Assembly: GCA_033856255.1 (NCBI GenBank)
Contig: JAWVFH010000029.1
Span: 1-64,000 of the forward strand
DNA from: WHSW01 sp033856255
GTDB lineage: Bacteria; Actinomycetota; Thermoleophilia; Solirubrobacterales; 70-9
Length of the DNA: 64,000 nt
Direction of reading: 5' to 3'
Positions within the stretch are counted from its first letter, which is position 1. Every line of letters starts with the position of its first letter. A program made the position numbers and the translations under genes. Below, one piece after another: positions 7,480-16,653 of this stretch. The notes beneath the pieces are model-generated. The model ran no database searches. It saw only the letters and a list, made by a program, of their open reading frames with translations, and had not been told where the DNA came from.

Positions 7480-10400
7480 ATGGGTGTGAGGATGCGGGCG
7501 GCGGTGCTTCTGCTGGCGGTGATCGCGCTGGGCAGCGCGGCGCTGGTCGTCGGGCACAGCCGCGAGCTGACCGCCATCGCCTGCGGCGATGCCGGGGCGG
7601 AGGCCGAGACGGGCGACCTCAAAGCCGAGTCGGCCGCACCCGCCGGCGAGCCGGACGCCGGCGAGGCGACCACAGGCGCCGGCGCGAGCTCGGACGGCGG
7701 CTTCTTCGACGGCCCCGCGCACGAGGTCCCCTGCGCCGAGGGCCCCGGGCACCCCGAGTCGTTCGCCGATCTGGCCCGCGCCAACTCGTCTCGGCTGACC
7801 CGTACGGTCGCTCCCGGGACGCGGATCAAGCCGGGCGCCTACCGGGCCGCGCTCGGTGAGCGCGCCGCGCTGGACATCGTCGGTGGGCCGTGGCAGGCGT
7901 ATGGCAAGCCTCCGCTGGTCAGCAACAAGACCGAGTACGACACCACCAACGGGTCCACGAACGAGGGCCTCGGCGATCTCTCCGGACGCGTCAACGCCTT
8001 CGCAACCGACGGCACCGGGACGACGTACGCGGCGGTCTCCAACGGCGGCATCTGGAAGTCGACCGACCAGCAGCACTGGACCTCGATCGGCGACGGGTTG
8101 CCGACCCAGGTCGTCTCCGGGATCGCCTGGACGTCGGCCGGCGGCGGGACGCTGATCGTGCTCACCGGCGACCTCGCCTACGGCGGCGACACCTACGCCG
8201 GCCTCGGCGTCTATCGCAGCGCGGACGGCGGCGCCACCTGGAAGCACAGCGCCGGGATCCCGGACGGGCTGCTCGGCTTCCGGATCGTCGTCGATCCGAC
8301 CGATGCCACGAAGGTCTACGCCGCCACCGGCGGCGGCCTCTACCGCTCGACCGACTCGGGCGCCACCTTCACGAACGTCAACCTCCCGACCGGCGCGAAC
8401 GCCCCGGCCGGGACGCCGAACTGCAGCGGCCAGCCGCCGACGGCCAAGGACTGCTTCCTCGCCAACATGGTCACCGACGTCGTCGTGCAGGGACCGACCA
8501 ATACGCAGACCCCAGGCCCGCCCGCGTCCGGACGGCCAGGCGCGGTGATGGCATCGGTCGGCTGGCGGGCCGGCAACAAGCCGAACGCCGCCGGCGCCCA
8601 GCAGTCGCCCGGCAACGGGATCTACGTCTCGAATACCGGCGCCCCCGGGACCTTCCAGAACATGGACCTCGCCGCCAACTCGACCCCGACCACCGATCCG
8701 CTGAACCAGTCGAGGATCGGGCGAATCGCGCTCGGGATCGCGAGTGGCCCGGCGCAGGACCACCGGATCGTCTACGCGCTCGTCCAGGACGCGGTCAAGT
8801 TCAACGGCGGCGCGCTCGGCCTCGACGCGAACGAGAACGGCGCGGTCAGCCCCGCCTACAGCGACTACCTGAACGCTGTCTGGGTCTCGAAGGACTTCGG
8901 CGCCACGTGGAAGGAGCTCGAGGGCTCGACGACGATCGACAACGACACCACGAGCGGCTCGGCCCTCGCCCCGCCGACCTGCAAGGCCCCGGCCGTGATC
9001 TCGTACTGCCCCGGGGTCCAGGCTTGGTACAACCTCTGGGTCTCGCCCGACCCGACGCAGGCCACCGCCGCGGGCGTGCCGACGCGGGTCGCCTTCGGGC
9101 TCGAGGAGGTCTGGGCCAACGATCCGAGCCTGGTCCCTCCCACAGGGCTGGACGGCACCCTGCCGACCCGCTTCACGGTCATCGGCCGTTACTACGCGGG
9201 GAGTACCTGCACGCTCCTCACCGCCACCAACGGGCTGCCGGTCTGCCCGACCGGCAGCGTGCCCGCCTACACGACCCACCCGGACCAGCACGCTGCGCTC
9301 TGGGTCCCGGACGGCTCGGGTGGGGTGACGCTGGTGGTCGGCAACGACGGCGGCGTCTACAAGCAGCACGTCGCCTCCGGCGCCGACCTCGCCAACGACG
9401 CCTGGGGCCAGGGCAAGCCCCAGGACGCCAACGGCAAGCCGGTCGCGGGAGCCAACGATGGCCTGAACACGCTGCAGCCCTACGACGCGGCGATGGCGAA
9501 CGACGGCACCCTCTACATGGGCCTGCAGGACAACGGCGAGGCGAAGATCGAGCCGGACGGGTCGATGCACACGGTCTTCGGCGGCGACGGCTTCTTCAGC
9601 GCGGTCGACCCCGCGAACAGCAACGTCGCCTACGAGGAGTACACCGGCGGTGACATCGCGGTGACCACCGACGGCGGCAAGACCTGGAACGACATCCTGC
9701 CGACGAACCTCACTAGCGCCCAGTTCTCGACCCCGTTCGAGATGGACCCCAACAACGCGAACCACCTGATGATCGGCGGTCGCGACATCGAGGAGACCAC
9801 CGACGGTCCCAACACCACATCCGGGACCTGGAAGAAGGTCTACGACCTCGGCACCCAGCAGCACCCCGGGGACGCGAGCGCCATCTCGCTGACCGGAGAC
9901 GATCCCGACAACCAGCTTTCGGCCGTCGACGTTCGGTCCGACTCCGCGTCCGCCGGCCTGCCCGTGGGGCCGAAGACCGCGGACCAGCATTACAAGAACA
10001 AGGGCGCCGACACCCTGCCGGGGTTCGACTCGACGTCCGGGCCGACGATGTTGCCGACGCAGGTGCCGGGCACATACAACGACTACAACGTCACGGTCGG
10101 TGCCAACGACGGAGACGCGGCGATGAACGTGGACGTCAAGTGGGCCGACTCCGCCGACGACTGGGACCTCTACATCTATCGCGACGACGCCGGGACGCTC
10201 ACCTACGTCAACGACTCCGCAAGCTCCGGAACGACCTCCGAGCACCTGAGGGTCGCCGATCCCAAGCCGGGCAACTACGTCGTCCGGGTCGTCAACTGGG
10301 ATGCCGCCGGGACCTACGACCTCGACATCACCTTCGACCAGCGCACGGACCCCGGCCTGACCAGCACGAAGAGCTACGCCTACGTCGGCTACTGCGGCTT

Positions 10401-11355
10401 CTGCGACACGATCACTCAGGGCACCCCGTTCGCGAACGGGATCGCCACCAACGTGGGCGGCGACAAGCCGGGTGCTGCGGGCACGGCCGATGGATGGCAC
10501 ATCGCCCACGCGATCGGGCTCCCGAGCCGCTACATCACCTCGGTGCGGATGGATCCCCGCGATCCGCGCACGGTCTACGCCACCCTGGCGGGGTACGGAC
10601 GGCGCTGGGCCTTCCCGGGCGCCGTCGGGGAGGACACGAGCAAGATCGGCACGGGCCACGTGTTCATCTCGACCGACGCCGGCGAGCACTTCACCGACAT
10701 CACCGGCAACCTGCCCGACACGCCGGCCAACTGGTCCGTGCTGCACAACGGGCGACTCGTCATTGGCACGGACATCGGCGTCTTCGTTTCCTGCAACGAC
10801 ACGGGCGGGACGTACGCGGCGCTCGGCAACGGCCTGCCCACCGCGCCGATCTCGACGATGAGCTTCAAGCCCAACGATCCCGACCTGCTCGTCGGCGCCA
10901 CCTACGGCCGCGGCATCTACACCTACCGCTTCGACGACGCCCAGCCGCTCCTGTGCCACGAGGACGCCTCGGGCCAGGAGCCGGTGACGCCCCTGGAGCC
11001 GTTCGGCCAGGGCGCGGTGGACGTGAAGATCGCCAAGAAGGTCAAGCGCAAGCGCAAGCAGCGGGTCCGGGTGAAGCTGATCAGCTCCGTCGGCAGCCCG
11101 CTCGACGGCACCGTGCGGCTGAAGGCGAGCAAGAAGCACGGCAAGCTCGCGGCGCGCCCGAAGCCGGTCAACGTCCACCTCGACGCCGCCGGCAAGGCCA
11201 AGCTGCGGATGAAGCTCTCCCGCACCGCCCGCCGCAAGCTCGCCCACGGCAAGAAGGTCAAGGTCACGGCGGTGGTGAAGTTGTCGGACGCCAACGGTCG
11301 CAAGCTGAATGTGAAGAAGTCAAAGAAGGTTCAGCGGGCGCACATTCGAAGGTGA
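7480..11355 (+). CDS. Large secreted Asp-box (BNR) propeller protein
   Basis: The 1291-residue extracellular protein has a signal peptide (hydrophobic residues about 6-25). A long region carries sialidase/sortilin-type Asp boxes (S/T-x-D-x-G-x-T-W/F): STDQQHW near 194, SADGGATW near 247, STDSGATF near 290, SKDFGATW near 470, TTDGGKTW near 729 and STDAGEHF near 1064. Residues about 867-957 resemble a PPC-type beta sandwich (DDWDLYIYRDD, then PGNYVVRVVN). The C-terminal 110 residues form a strongly lysine/arginine-rich Ig-like domain. Asp boxes are structural and do not prove glycosidase activity; no sialidase catalytic triad is evident. It may bind carbohydrate or surface polymer. It converges on the following exporter gene with a 6-base gap. 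Confidence 0.85.
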   Translation: MGVRMRAAVLLLAVIALGSAALVVGHSRELTAIACGDAGAEAETGDLKAESAAPAGEPDAGEATTGAGASSDGGFFDGPAHEVPCAEGPGHPESFADLARANSSRLTRTVAPGTRIKPGAYRAALGERAALDIVGGPWQAYGKPPLVSNKTEYDTTNGSTNEGLGDLSGRVNAFATDGTGTTYAAVSNGGIWKSTDQQHWTSIGDGLPTQVVSGIAWTSAGGGTLIVLTGDLAYGGDTYAGLGVYRSADGGATWKHSAGIPDGLLGFRIVVDPTDATKVYAATGGGLYRSTDSGATFTNVNLPTGANAPAGTPNCSGQPPTAKDCFLANMVTDVVVQGPTNTQTPGPPASGRPGAVMASVGWRAGNKPNAAGAQQSPGNGIYVSNTGAPGTFQNMDLAANSTPTTDPLNQSRIGRIALGIASGPAQDHRIVYALVQDAVKFNGGALGLDANENGAVSPAYSDYLNAVWVSKDFGATWKELEGSTTIDNDTTSGSALAPPTCKAPAVISYCPGVQAWYNLWVSPDPTQATAAGVPTRVAFGLEEVWANDPSLVPPTGLDGTLPTRFTVIGRYYAGSTCTLLTATNGLPVCPTGSVPAYTTHPDQHAALWVPDGSGGVTLVVGNDGGVYKQHVASGADLANDAWGQGKPQDANGKPVAGANDGLNTLQPYDAAMANDGTLYMGLQDNGEAKIEPDGSMHTVFGGDGFFSAVDPANSNVAYEEYTGGDIAVTTDGGKTWNDILPTNLTSAQFSTPFEMDPNNANHLMIGGRDIEETTDGPNTTSGTWKKVYDLGTQQHPGDASAISLTGDDPDNQLSAVDVRSDSASAGLPVGPKTADQHYKNKGADTLPGFDSTSGPTMLPTQVPGTYNDYNVTVGANDGDAAMNVDVKWADSADDWDLYIYRDDAGTLTYVNDSASSGTTSEHLRVADPKPGNYVVRVVNWDAAGTYDLDITFDQRTDPGLTSTKSYAYVGYCGFCDTITQGTPFANGIATNVGGDKPGAAGTADGWHIAHAIGLPSRYITSVRMDPRDPRTVYATLAGYGRRWAFPGAVGEDTSKIGTGHVFISTDAGEHFTDITGNLPDTPANWSVLHNGRLVIGTDIGVFVSCNDTGGTYAALGNGLPTAPISTMSFKPNDPDLLVGATYGRGIYTYRFDDAQPLLCHEDASGQEPVTPLEPFGQGAVDVKIAKKVKRKRKQRVRVKLISSVGSPLDGTVRLKASKKHGKLAARPKPVNVHLDAAGKAKLRMKLSRTARRKLAHGKKVKVTAVVKLSDANGRKLNVKKSKKVQRAHIRR

Positions 11356-11361
11356 ACGTCC

Positions 11362-12924
11362 CTACGCCTCCGGCCTGATCTGACCCTCGACCGGGATCTC
11401 CCCGGGTTCCGGCACGCGCAGGCGGGGGATGATCAGGCAGGCGACCACGGCGCCGGCGACGGCGACCAGGGCGGAGAGCTCGAGGGTGGTGGAGAAGGCG
11501 GCGTCGAAGACGCCCCGCGCGTCCACCTTGACCTGCGCGGCGGCTTGGCTGGAGAGCCCGACGAGCGCCTCCTGACCGGTCTTGCCGCCGGCAAGCAGGT
11601 TGTGGACGTGGGTCTCGGCGACCGCGCTCAGCTTGCCGCTCGCGGTTTCCGAGTTCAGCTTCGACGCCTCCAGTGTCGCCAGCATCGAGCCCATGACGGC
11701 GAGCCCGATCGTCCCGCCGACCAGGCGGGCCGTGTTGTAAACGCCGGAGATCATGCCGCGGTTGAGCGCCGTGGCGCTGGCCATGATCGCGGCGGTCATC
11801 GAGGGCAGCGCGATCGCGCCGCCGAAGCCGAAGATCACCATCCCGGGCAGCAGCGGCAGGTACTCGCTGCCCGCATCCGCGCCGACCCCCACCAGGAAGA
11901 CGCCGGCGGCCGCGCCGAGCATCCCCGTCGTCACCAGCGTCCGGGCGCCGATCCAGCTCAGCAGCCAGCCGGCGAGCAGCGAGCCGGCGAACATCGGGAT
12001 CGACATCGGCAACAGCAGGGCGCCGGTCTCCAGCGCCGAGAAGCCGAGCACGAGCTGGAGGTAGATCGCGAGCAGCACCGAGAGCCCGGTGAGCACGAAC
12101 GGGACGCAGAAGGCGACGAAGTTCGCCCCCAGCATCGGCCCGTGGAGGACGGCGGGGTCGACCAGAGGGTGCTCCTGGCGCGCCTCGATTCGCACCCAGG
12201 CGAACAGCACCGCAATTCCGGCGATCAGCAGCAGGATCGTCGCCGCCGAGCCCCAGCCCCAGGCGGGACCCTCCATCAGCCCCAACGTCAGCGCCGTCAT
12301 CCCGACGCCGAGGCTGGCCAGGCCCGGGACGTCGAAGCCGGTGCGCTCCCCGCGGCGCTCGGGCACGTAGCGGACGACGATCACCAGCACCACAACCGAG
12401 ATCGGCACGTTGATGAAGAAGATCCAGCGCCAGCCGGCGAGCGTGATCAGCAGTCCCCCGACCAGCGCCCCGATCGAGACCCCGATGCTGCCGACCCCGG
12501 TCAGCACCCCCATCGGCCGCCCCAGCGAGCGCCCCGCGAAGGCGTCGGTGACCATCGCCACGTTGCCGGGGGTCATGATCGCCGCGCCGAGGCCCTGGAG
12601 CGCCCGGAAGACGATCAGCGCCCCGGTCGATGGGGCCAGTCCGGAGCCGATCGAGGCCGCGGTGAAGATCACCACGCCGGCCAGGAAGACGCGGCGGCGG
12701 CCGAGCAGGTCGCCGGCGCGCCCGCCGGCGATCGCGAACGTGCCCATGGTCAGCAGGTAGGCGTTGACGATCCACTGCTGGGAGACGTCTGAGGCGTCGA
12801 GCTCGCGCTGGATCGTCGGCAGGGCGACGCGGACGATCGAGACGTCGATCGTCATCATCCCGAGCGCCAGCGTGGCGGCGGCCAGCACCCACCACCGCCG
12901 CGTCTCGGAGGTGGCCGGAGGCAT
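11362..12924 (-). CDS. DHA2-family MFS multidrug exporter (EmrB/QacA type)
   Basis: This 520-residue inner-membrane transporter has about 14 predicted segments. TM1 contains the family motif IDVSIVRVALPTIQ, the TM2-TM3 loop is GGRAGDLLGRRR (MFS motif A), and GVGSIGVSIGALVGG matches the antiporter motif C region. Known relatives export drugs by proton antiport. ATG 12924 is preceded by TAGCCT (12931-12936) with a 6-base gap, supporting this start and leaderless expression. No regulator adjoins it. Confidence 0.92.
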   Translation of the reverse strand: MPPATSETRRWWVLAAATLALGMMTIDVSIVRVALPTIQRELDASDVSQQWIVNAYLLTMGTFAIAGGRAGDLLGRRRVFLAGVVIFTAASIGSGLAPSTGALIVFRALQGLGAAIMTPGNVAMVTDAFAGRSLGRPMGVLTGVGSIGVSIGALVGGLLITLAGWRWIFFINVPISVVVLVIVVRYVPERRGERTGFDVPGLASLGVGMTALTLGLMEGPAWGWGSAATILLLIAGIAVLFAWVRIEARQEHPLVDPAVLHGPMLGANFVAFCVPFVLTGLSVLLAIYLQLVLGFSALETGALLLPMSIPMFAGSLLAGWLLSWIGARTLVTTGMLGAAAGVFLVGVGADAGSEYLPLLPGMVIFGFGGAIALPSMTAAIMASATALNRGMISGVYNTARLVGGTIGLAVMGSMLATLEASKLNSETASGKLSAVAETHVHNLLAGGKTGQEALVGLSSQAAAQVKVDARGVFDAAFSTTLELSALVAVAGAVVACLIIPRLRVPEPGEIPVEGQIRPEA

Positions 12925-13006
12925 GGGGAAAGGCTAGATGGTTGATTCGGCGGATTCGTGTGCGCGGGGGCGCGCGGGACCGAGCTGGGCGTGGCGATCG
13001 GGCGAA

Positions 13007-13028
13007 GCCCATGTCGGTTGACATGGGC
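13007..13028 (-). terminator. Hairpin after the multicopper oxidase gene
   Basis: A perfect inverted repeat, GCCCATGTC (13007-13015) and GACATGGGC (13020-13028) with a 4-base loop, lies about 100 bases beyond the stop of the oxidase gene on the minus strand. No T-run follows, so termination is inferred from position. The rest of the 202-base interval 12925-13126 shows only the exporter promoter. Confidence 0.5.
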
Positions 13029-13126
13029 GAGTCCCGAGCGGCGCGATCCAGCGACGGTATCCGTGCGTCATCCGCGTGCGCGAAGGCGTGGGATCACCCA
13101 TCTAGGTCAGGGCGCGGCGGGTGCGG

Positions 13127-14665
13127 TCACTTGACCACGCGGACGATGCCCATCATCCCGCCGTCCTCGTGGCCGAGGACGTGGCAGTGGTAGACGAACT
13201 TGCCCGTGAAGTCGGTCGGCCGGGTGCGCATCACGACGCTGCCGCTGGGTGGGATGGCGACGTCGTCGTCGTAGTTGAGGCCCTTCACGGGGTGGCCGTT
13301 GATCTTCGTGACCTGGAAGTCGTTGATGTGGATGTGGAAGGTGTGCCAGAACGTGGTGGTGTTGACGATCTTCCACTGCTCGACATCGTCGAGATGCATC
13401 GTCTCGTCGGGGGTGAGGTCCGAGTCATTGAACTGCTCGCCGTTGATGTAGAAGTTCGGCGGGTCCTGGCTGTAGACCAGCTTGTGGAACTGGTCGACGT
13501 GCTCGTGGCGGAGGTCCTCGAGGTCGGCGACTCCGCGGGGCGTGTTGGGCTCGTTGACCGGGCCGCCCGAGGAGACCACGGTGGCCAGGGTCTGCTGCGG
13601 CTGCTGGAAGGTGGGGGTGGGCTGGAACGGCAGGGTGAGCAGGTCGTAGTTGCCGGCCGCCCCTCCGCGCACCAGCACCTCGCGGCGCGATGACGGCGGG
13701 ATCGTCATCACCTGCTGGCGCTCCTTCTGCTCGACGTAGTTGCCGTCGCGGGCGAGGATCTGGAAGGAGCCGCCGCTGAGCTGGAGCTTCAGGAAGGCTC
13801 CGGAGCTGGCGTTGTAGATCCGCCAGCGCTGCAGCTGGCCCGGCTCGATCGGGATCTGCGGGTTGAGCTCGCCGTTCACGAAGAACTGCGCCGCCCCGCC
13901 GCCGGGGAACGGCAACGTCTCGCCGTTGCCGAGCGCGGTCTGCTGGATCACCAGGTCGCGGGTGCCGATGTCGGCGTAGGCGGGGTCGTCGTCGAGCCCG
14001 CCCTGGATGATGATCGCGCCCGCCATCCCGGCGAAGACCTGGGGGTTGGTCTGGCCGTGGAGATGGGGGTGGTACCAGTAGGCGCCCGGCGGGTGGTCGA
14101 GCGGCATGTTGTACTGGTACTGGAAGTCGTCGCCGGGGAGGATCGTGCGGAAGACGTTGTCGCCGGGGACGTGCGGGGAGACGTGGAAGCCGTGCGTGTG
14201 GAGGTTGGTCTCGCCGGGATGCTCGCCGGTGTAGTTGGCGGCGACCAGGTCGTTCTGGACGTGGACGTTGATCGTGTCGCCCGGGCAGGCGACCCAGGTC
14301 GGGCCCGGGAACTGCCCGTTGTAGGAGCTGGTCATGTACGTCTTGCCGTTGATCTCGGTCGGCTGCAGCGCCGCGGTCAGATCCAGCGAGAGCACGCCGT
14401 TCTGGCTGAACAGGTAATCGGGCTCCGGGAACGAGTCGTGGATCACGTCGTCGCGGTTCGCCGGACAGGCGCTCGTCCCGGCGGGGGCCTTGTAGAGCGA
14501 GGGGTCGACGGTCGCCGATGAGAGATGCCCGGAGTGCGCTTCGGCAACGTCCTCGCCGCCGATCCCGAGCGCGTGATGGACGCCCGCGTGGGGGATCGTC
14601 TGGTGGGCGATCGGCAGAGCAATCAGGCCTGCCAGGAGGATCCACATCCTGCGTCGCGAGCCCAC
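13127..14665 (-). CDS. Secreted multicopper oxidase
   Basis: The mature enzyme should oxidise a phenolic, metal or other reductant at a type-1 copper and reduce O2 at a trinuclear cluster outside the membrane. All four copper motifs are present: LHTHGFHVSP, YWYHPHLHGQ, FWHTFHIHINDF and FVYHCHVLGHEDGGMMG. The last gives the type-1 His-Cys-His and an axial Met. The N-terminus GSRRRMWILLAG resembles a Tat signal, as expected for a cofactor-loaded export substrate. GTG 14665 was chosen because GGGGAGG lies 6 bases upstream; TTG 14668 is too close to that site. It is transcribed away from the CDGSH gene and its operator region has no obvious copper box. Confidence 0.92.
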   Translation of the reverse strand: MGSRRRMWILLAGLIALPIAHQTIPHAGVHHALGIGGEDVAEAHSGHLSSATVDPSLYKAPAGTSACPANRDDVIHDSFPEPDYLFSQNGVLSLDLTAALQPTEINGKTYMTSSYNGQFPGPTWVACPGDTINVHVQNDLVAANYTGEHPGETNLHTHGFHVSPHVPGDNVFRTILPGDDFQYQYNMPLDHPPGAYWYHPHLHGQTNPQVFAGMAGAIIIQGGLDDDPAYADIGTRDLVIQQTALGNGETLPFPGGGAAQFFVNGELNPQIPIEPGQLQRWRIYNASSGAFLKLQLSGGSFQILARDGNYVEQKERQQVMTIPPSSRREVLVRGGAAGNYDLLTLPFQPTPTFQQPQQTLATVVSSGGPVNEPNTPRGVADLEDLRHEHVDQFHKLVYSQDPPNFYINGEQFNDSDLTPDETMHLDDVEQWKIVNTTTFWHTFHIHINDFQVTKINGHPVKGLNYDDDVAIPPSGSVVMRTRPTDFTGKFVYHCHVLGHEDGGMMGIVRVVK

Positions 14666-14708
14666 CAACTACCTCCCCGTGTAGCTACTCGGTCCGATCG
14701 CGCGACTA

Positions 14709-14714
14709 TATAAC
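14709..14714 (+). promoter_or_regulatory. -10 element TATAAC for the CDGSH gene
   Basis: TATAAC is one mismatch from TATAAT and is followed by 6 bases and then ATG 14721. The surrounding CTATATAAC is strikingly AT-rich for this genome. Confidence 0.6.
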
Positions 14715-14720
14715 AGCGGT

Positions 14721-15008
14721 ATGGATGAACAGGAACGGCCGGAGGTCGAGATCAGGGTGCGCGAATCGGGGCCCTACCGGGTCTTCGGACCGGTCCGGAT
14801 CGTCGACGCGGACGGCAACGCCTACGACCTCGATCGCAAGCGGATTCCGGGCGGCGAGTTCGTCGCCCTCTGCCGCTGCGGCGGCTCGAGCACGAAGCCG
14901 TTCTGCGACGGCACCCACAAGCGCAACGGCTTCGATGCCTGCGAGCGGGTCTCCGATCCGGAGTGGAAGACCGGACCGGGGAACCCGGACTACGGCGCTA
15001 GCGACTGA
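14721..15008 (+). CDS. CDGSH-type [2Fe-2S] protein
   Basis: This 95-residue protein contains one CDGSH iron-sulfur site. The ligands Cys51, Cys53, Cys62 and His66 are in the sequence CRCGGSSTKPFCDGTH. The 3Cys-1His cluster of this family is redox-active and labile. Bacterial single-domain members are small soluble electron- or cluster-transfer proteins. The N-terminal 45 residues resemble the preceding beta strand module often found with the domain. The 3' end overlaps the convergent NAD(P)-binding gene by 11 bases. Confidence 0.9.
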   Translation: MDEQERPEVEIRVRESGPYRVFGPVRIVDADGNAYDLDRKRIPGGEFVALCRCGGSSTKPFCDGTHKRNGFDACERVSDPEWKTGPGNPDYGASD

Positions 15009-15888
15009 GCCCGAGCACCTCGCCCATCCGCCGCGGCTCGATCCCGAGCCCCTCGGCGTCGGCGGTACCGCGCTCGGAGAGCATCGGCACCTCCATCAGC
15101 TCGGCCTCCTCCCAGGTGGCGAAGACCGCGTCGCCGACGGCCCGCCGCAGGCCGGCGAGGCCGAATCGCACGAGGCCGAGCGGCACGTGCATCAGGGGCC
15201 GGTCGCGTCCCGCCGCGCGGGCGATCAGACGGGCGATCTGATCGTAGGTCAGGCGCTCGGGCCCGGCCAGCTCGAGCCGCCGCGAGCCGCCGTCACCCCG
15301 CGCCAGGTCGGCGACCACGCAGCGGGCGACGTCATCGGCCCAGATCGGCTCGTAGGCGGACTCGCCCTCGCCTGAGATCGGCAACGCCGGTAGCAGCGCC
15401 AGGCGCCGCATCGTCGTCACCCAGGGGTCGTCGCGGTCGTAGACGATCGAGGGGGCGAAGACGGTCGCGTCGAGCTCGGAGGCGAGCACGGTGCGCTCGG
15501 CGAGCGCCTTGGCGCGGAAGAAGCGCGTGCGCTGGAACTCGGTCGCGCCGATCGCCGAGAAGAAGACGAAGCGCCCGACGCCCGCCTCCTCCGAAGCGCG
15601 CAGCAGGCGCGCGGTGGCGAGCCCGTTGAGCTCCTCGACCGGGGCCCGGGGCTGGTCGCGGATCGCCGCCGCGAGGTGGATCACGGTGTCGGCCCCGCGC
15701 AGAGCCTGGCGGACCACGCGTGGGTCCGCCAGCTCGGTGAGGTCGCCGAGCGCGATTCTGACCTCGACCCGCAGGCGGCCGAGCTTGCGCGGGTCGCGGA
15801 CCAGCACGCGCACCTCATCGCCGCGCTCGAGCAGCTTCGGCACCAGCGCATGCCCGACGGTTCCGGTTGCTCCCGTGACCAGGATCAT
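14998..15888 (-). CDS. NAD(P)-binding protein, atypical short-chain dehydrogenase
   Basis: The 296-residue protein begins directly with a Rossmann motif (MILVTGATGTVGHALV, GxxGxxG) followed by RVLVRDP, which suggests NADP preference. The absence of a clear YxxxK and the motif FVFFSAIGATEF place it with the NDUFA9-like or NmrA-like atypical SDR proteins, often quinone or nucleotide sensors rather than oxidoreductases. ATG 15888 is preceded by TAGAGT with an 8-base gap. The promoter overlaps that of the divergent ferredoxin. Confidence 0.82.
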   Translation of the reverse strand: MILVTGATGTVGHALVPKLLERGDEVRVLVRDPRKLGRLRVEVRIALGDLTELADPRVVRQALRGADTVIHLAAAIRDQPRAPVEELNGLATARLLRASEEAGVGRFVFFSAIGATEFQRTRFFRAKALAERTVLASELDATVFAPSIVYDRDDPWVTTMRRLALLPALPISGEGESAYEPIWADDVARCVVADLARGDGGSRRLELAGPERLTYDQIARLIARAAGRDRPLMHVPLGLVRFGLAGLRRAVGDAVFATWEEAELMEVPMLSERGTADAEGLGIEPRRMGEVLGLSR

Positions 15889-15896
15889 CTCCGGGC

Positions 15897-15906
15897 ACTC
15901 TAGAAT
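15897..15906. promoter_or_regulatory. Overlapping divergent -10 elements in TCTAGA
   Basis: The palindrome TCTAGA (15899-15904) supplies TAGAGT on the minus strand (15902-15897, 8 bases before ATG 15888) and TAGAAT on the plus strand (15901-15906). On the plus side transcription would start near 15913, giving ferredoxin a leader of about 43 bases. Confidence 0.5.
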
Positions 15907-15955
15907 GCGCCGCTCCGCATCCCGCCGTCCAAGCAGACCAGAAAGGGCACAGACC

Positions 15956-16219
15956 TTGGCTTACGTCATCGCCGAACCCTGCATCGGCCAGAAGGACAAC
16001 TCCTGCGTCGAGGTCTGCCCGGTCGACTGCATCCACCCGACCCCGGACGAGCCGGACTACGAGAACGTCGAGCAGCTCTTCATCGATCCGGACGAGTGCA
16101 TCGACTGCGACGCCTGCGTCGAGGCGTGCCCGGTCGACGCCTGCTTCGCCGAGGATCAGCTGCCCGAGGAGTGGGGCAAGTACACGGCGGTCAACGCCGA
16201 GTACTTCGCCGGCGGCTGA
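15956..16219 (+). CDS. Seven-iron ferredoxin (3Fe-4S/4Fe-4S, FdxA type)
   Basis: This 87-residue soluble electron carrier has MAYVIAEPC at the N-terminus, CIGQKDNSCVEVCPVDC as the first cluster motif (long spacing to the second Cys, typical of the 3Fe-4S side) and CIDCDACVEACPVDAC as the second. FdxA-type proteins serve P450s and oxidoreductases in actinobacteria, so it is a plausible but unproven partner for the P450 at 5145. The start is TTG 15956, preceded by AGAAAGG about 10 bases upstream. It is a leadered gene unlike many neighbours. Confidence 0.92.
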   Translation: MAYVIAEPCIGQKDNSCVEVCPVDCIHPTPDEPDYENVEQLFIDPDECIDCDACVEACPVDACFAEDQLPEEWGKYTAVNAEYFAGG

Positions 16220-16643
16220 CCTGCTCGCCGGCCGGCGATAGCCGCAGCGCCAGCAGGGCGCCGGCGCCGGCGAGAACGGCGAGCGCGATGAACACCGGCC
16301 TGATCGCGGCCTCGATGTCGGTCGCCGAGCCGACCACCGAGCTGGCGACCGCGGTCGCCAGCCCGCCGACCACGAGCTCGACCGTGAACAGCAGTCCCCA
16401 GATCAGCGTCCGCCGGCGCCCGACCCGGTCGGCGATCCACCCGCCGGTCGCGATGCTGACCCCGAAGGCGAGCAGATAGGCGTTCATCACCCAGACGGCG
16501 GAGGTCAGGTGCGTGTCGAGATCGGTCTCGATCGTCGGCAGCGCCGTCGCCATCGCCGTCACGTCGCTACAGAGGACGAGCGTCGCCAGGGCGATCGCCC
16601 CCAGCCCCCTCAGGTTCGTCCTCGGTTCGGTGGCCGCGCTCAG
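16191..16643 (-). pseudogene. Internally deleted MFS transporter remnant
   Basis: The frame encodes about 150 residues, whereas DHA2 transporters have about 450-500. It contains TM1 (SDVTAMATALPTIE), TM2 and motif A (GGWIADRVGRRR), then TM3. It then jumps to sequence typical of the last transmembrane segment (ALAVLAGAGALLALRL). The frame stays open across the junction, so this reads as an in-frame internal deletion. CTG 16643 is the upstream-most sensible start: TAGTCT (16651-16656) sits 7 bases before it, and TM1 starts too abruptly at GTG 16562. The 3' end overlaps the ferredoxin gene by 29 bases. A functional four-TM product cannot be excluded. Confidence 0.6.
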
Positions 16644-16653
16644 GGGTTGCAGA

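Noticed and set aside
7231..11247. A 1338-residue open frame on the minus strand
   Set aside because: It is antisense to the Asp-box protein; high GC at third positions removes stops. It has no motif, hydrophobic pattern or start signal.
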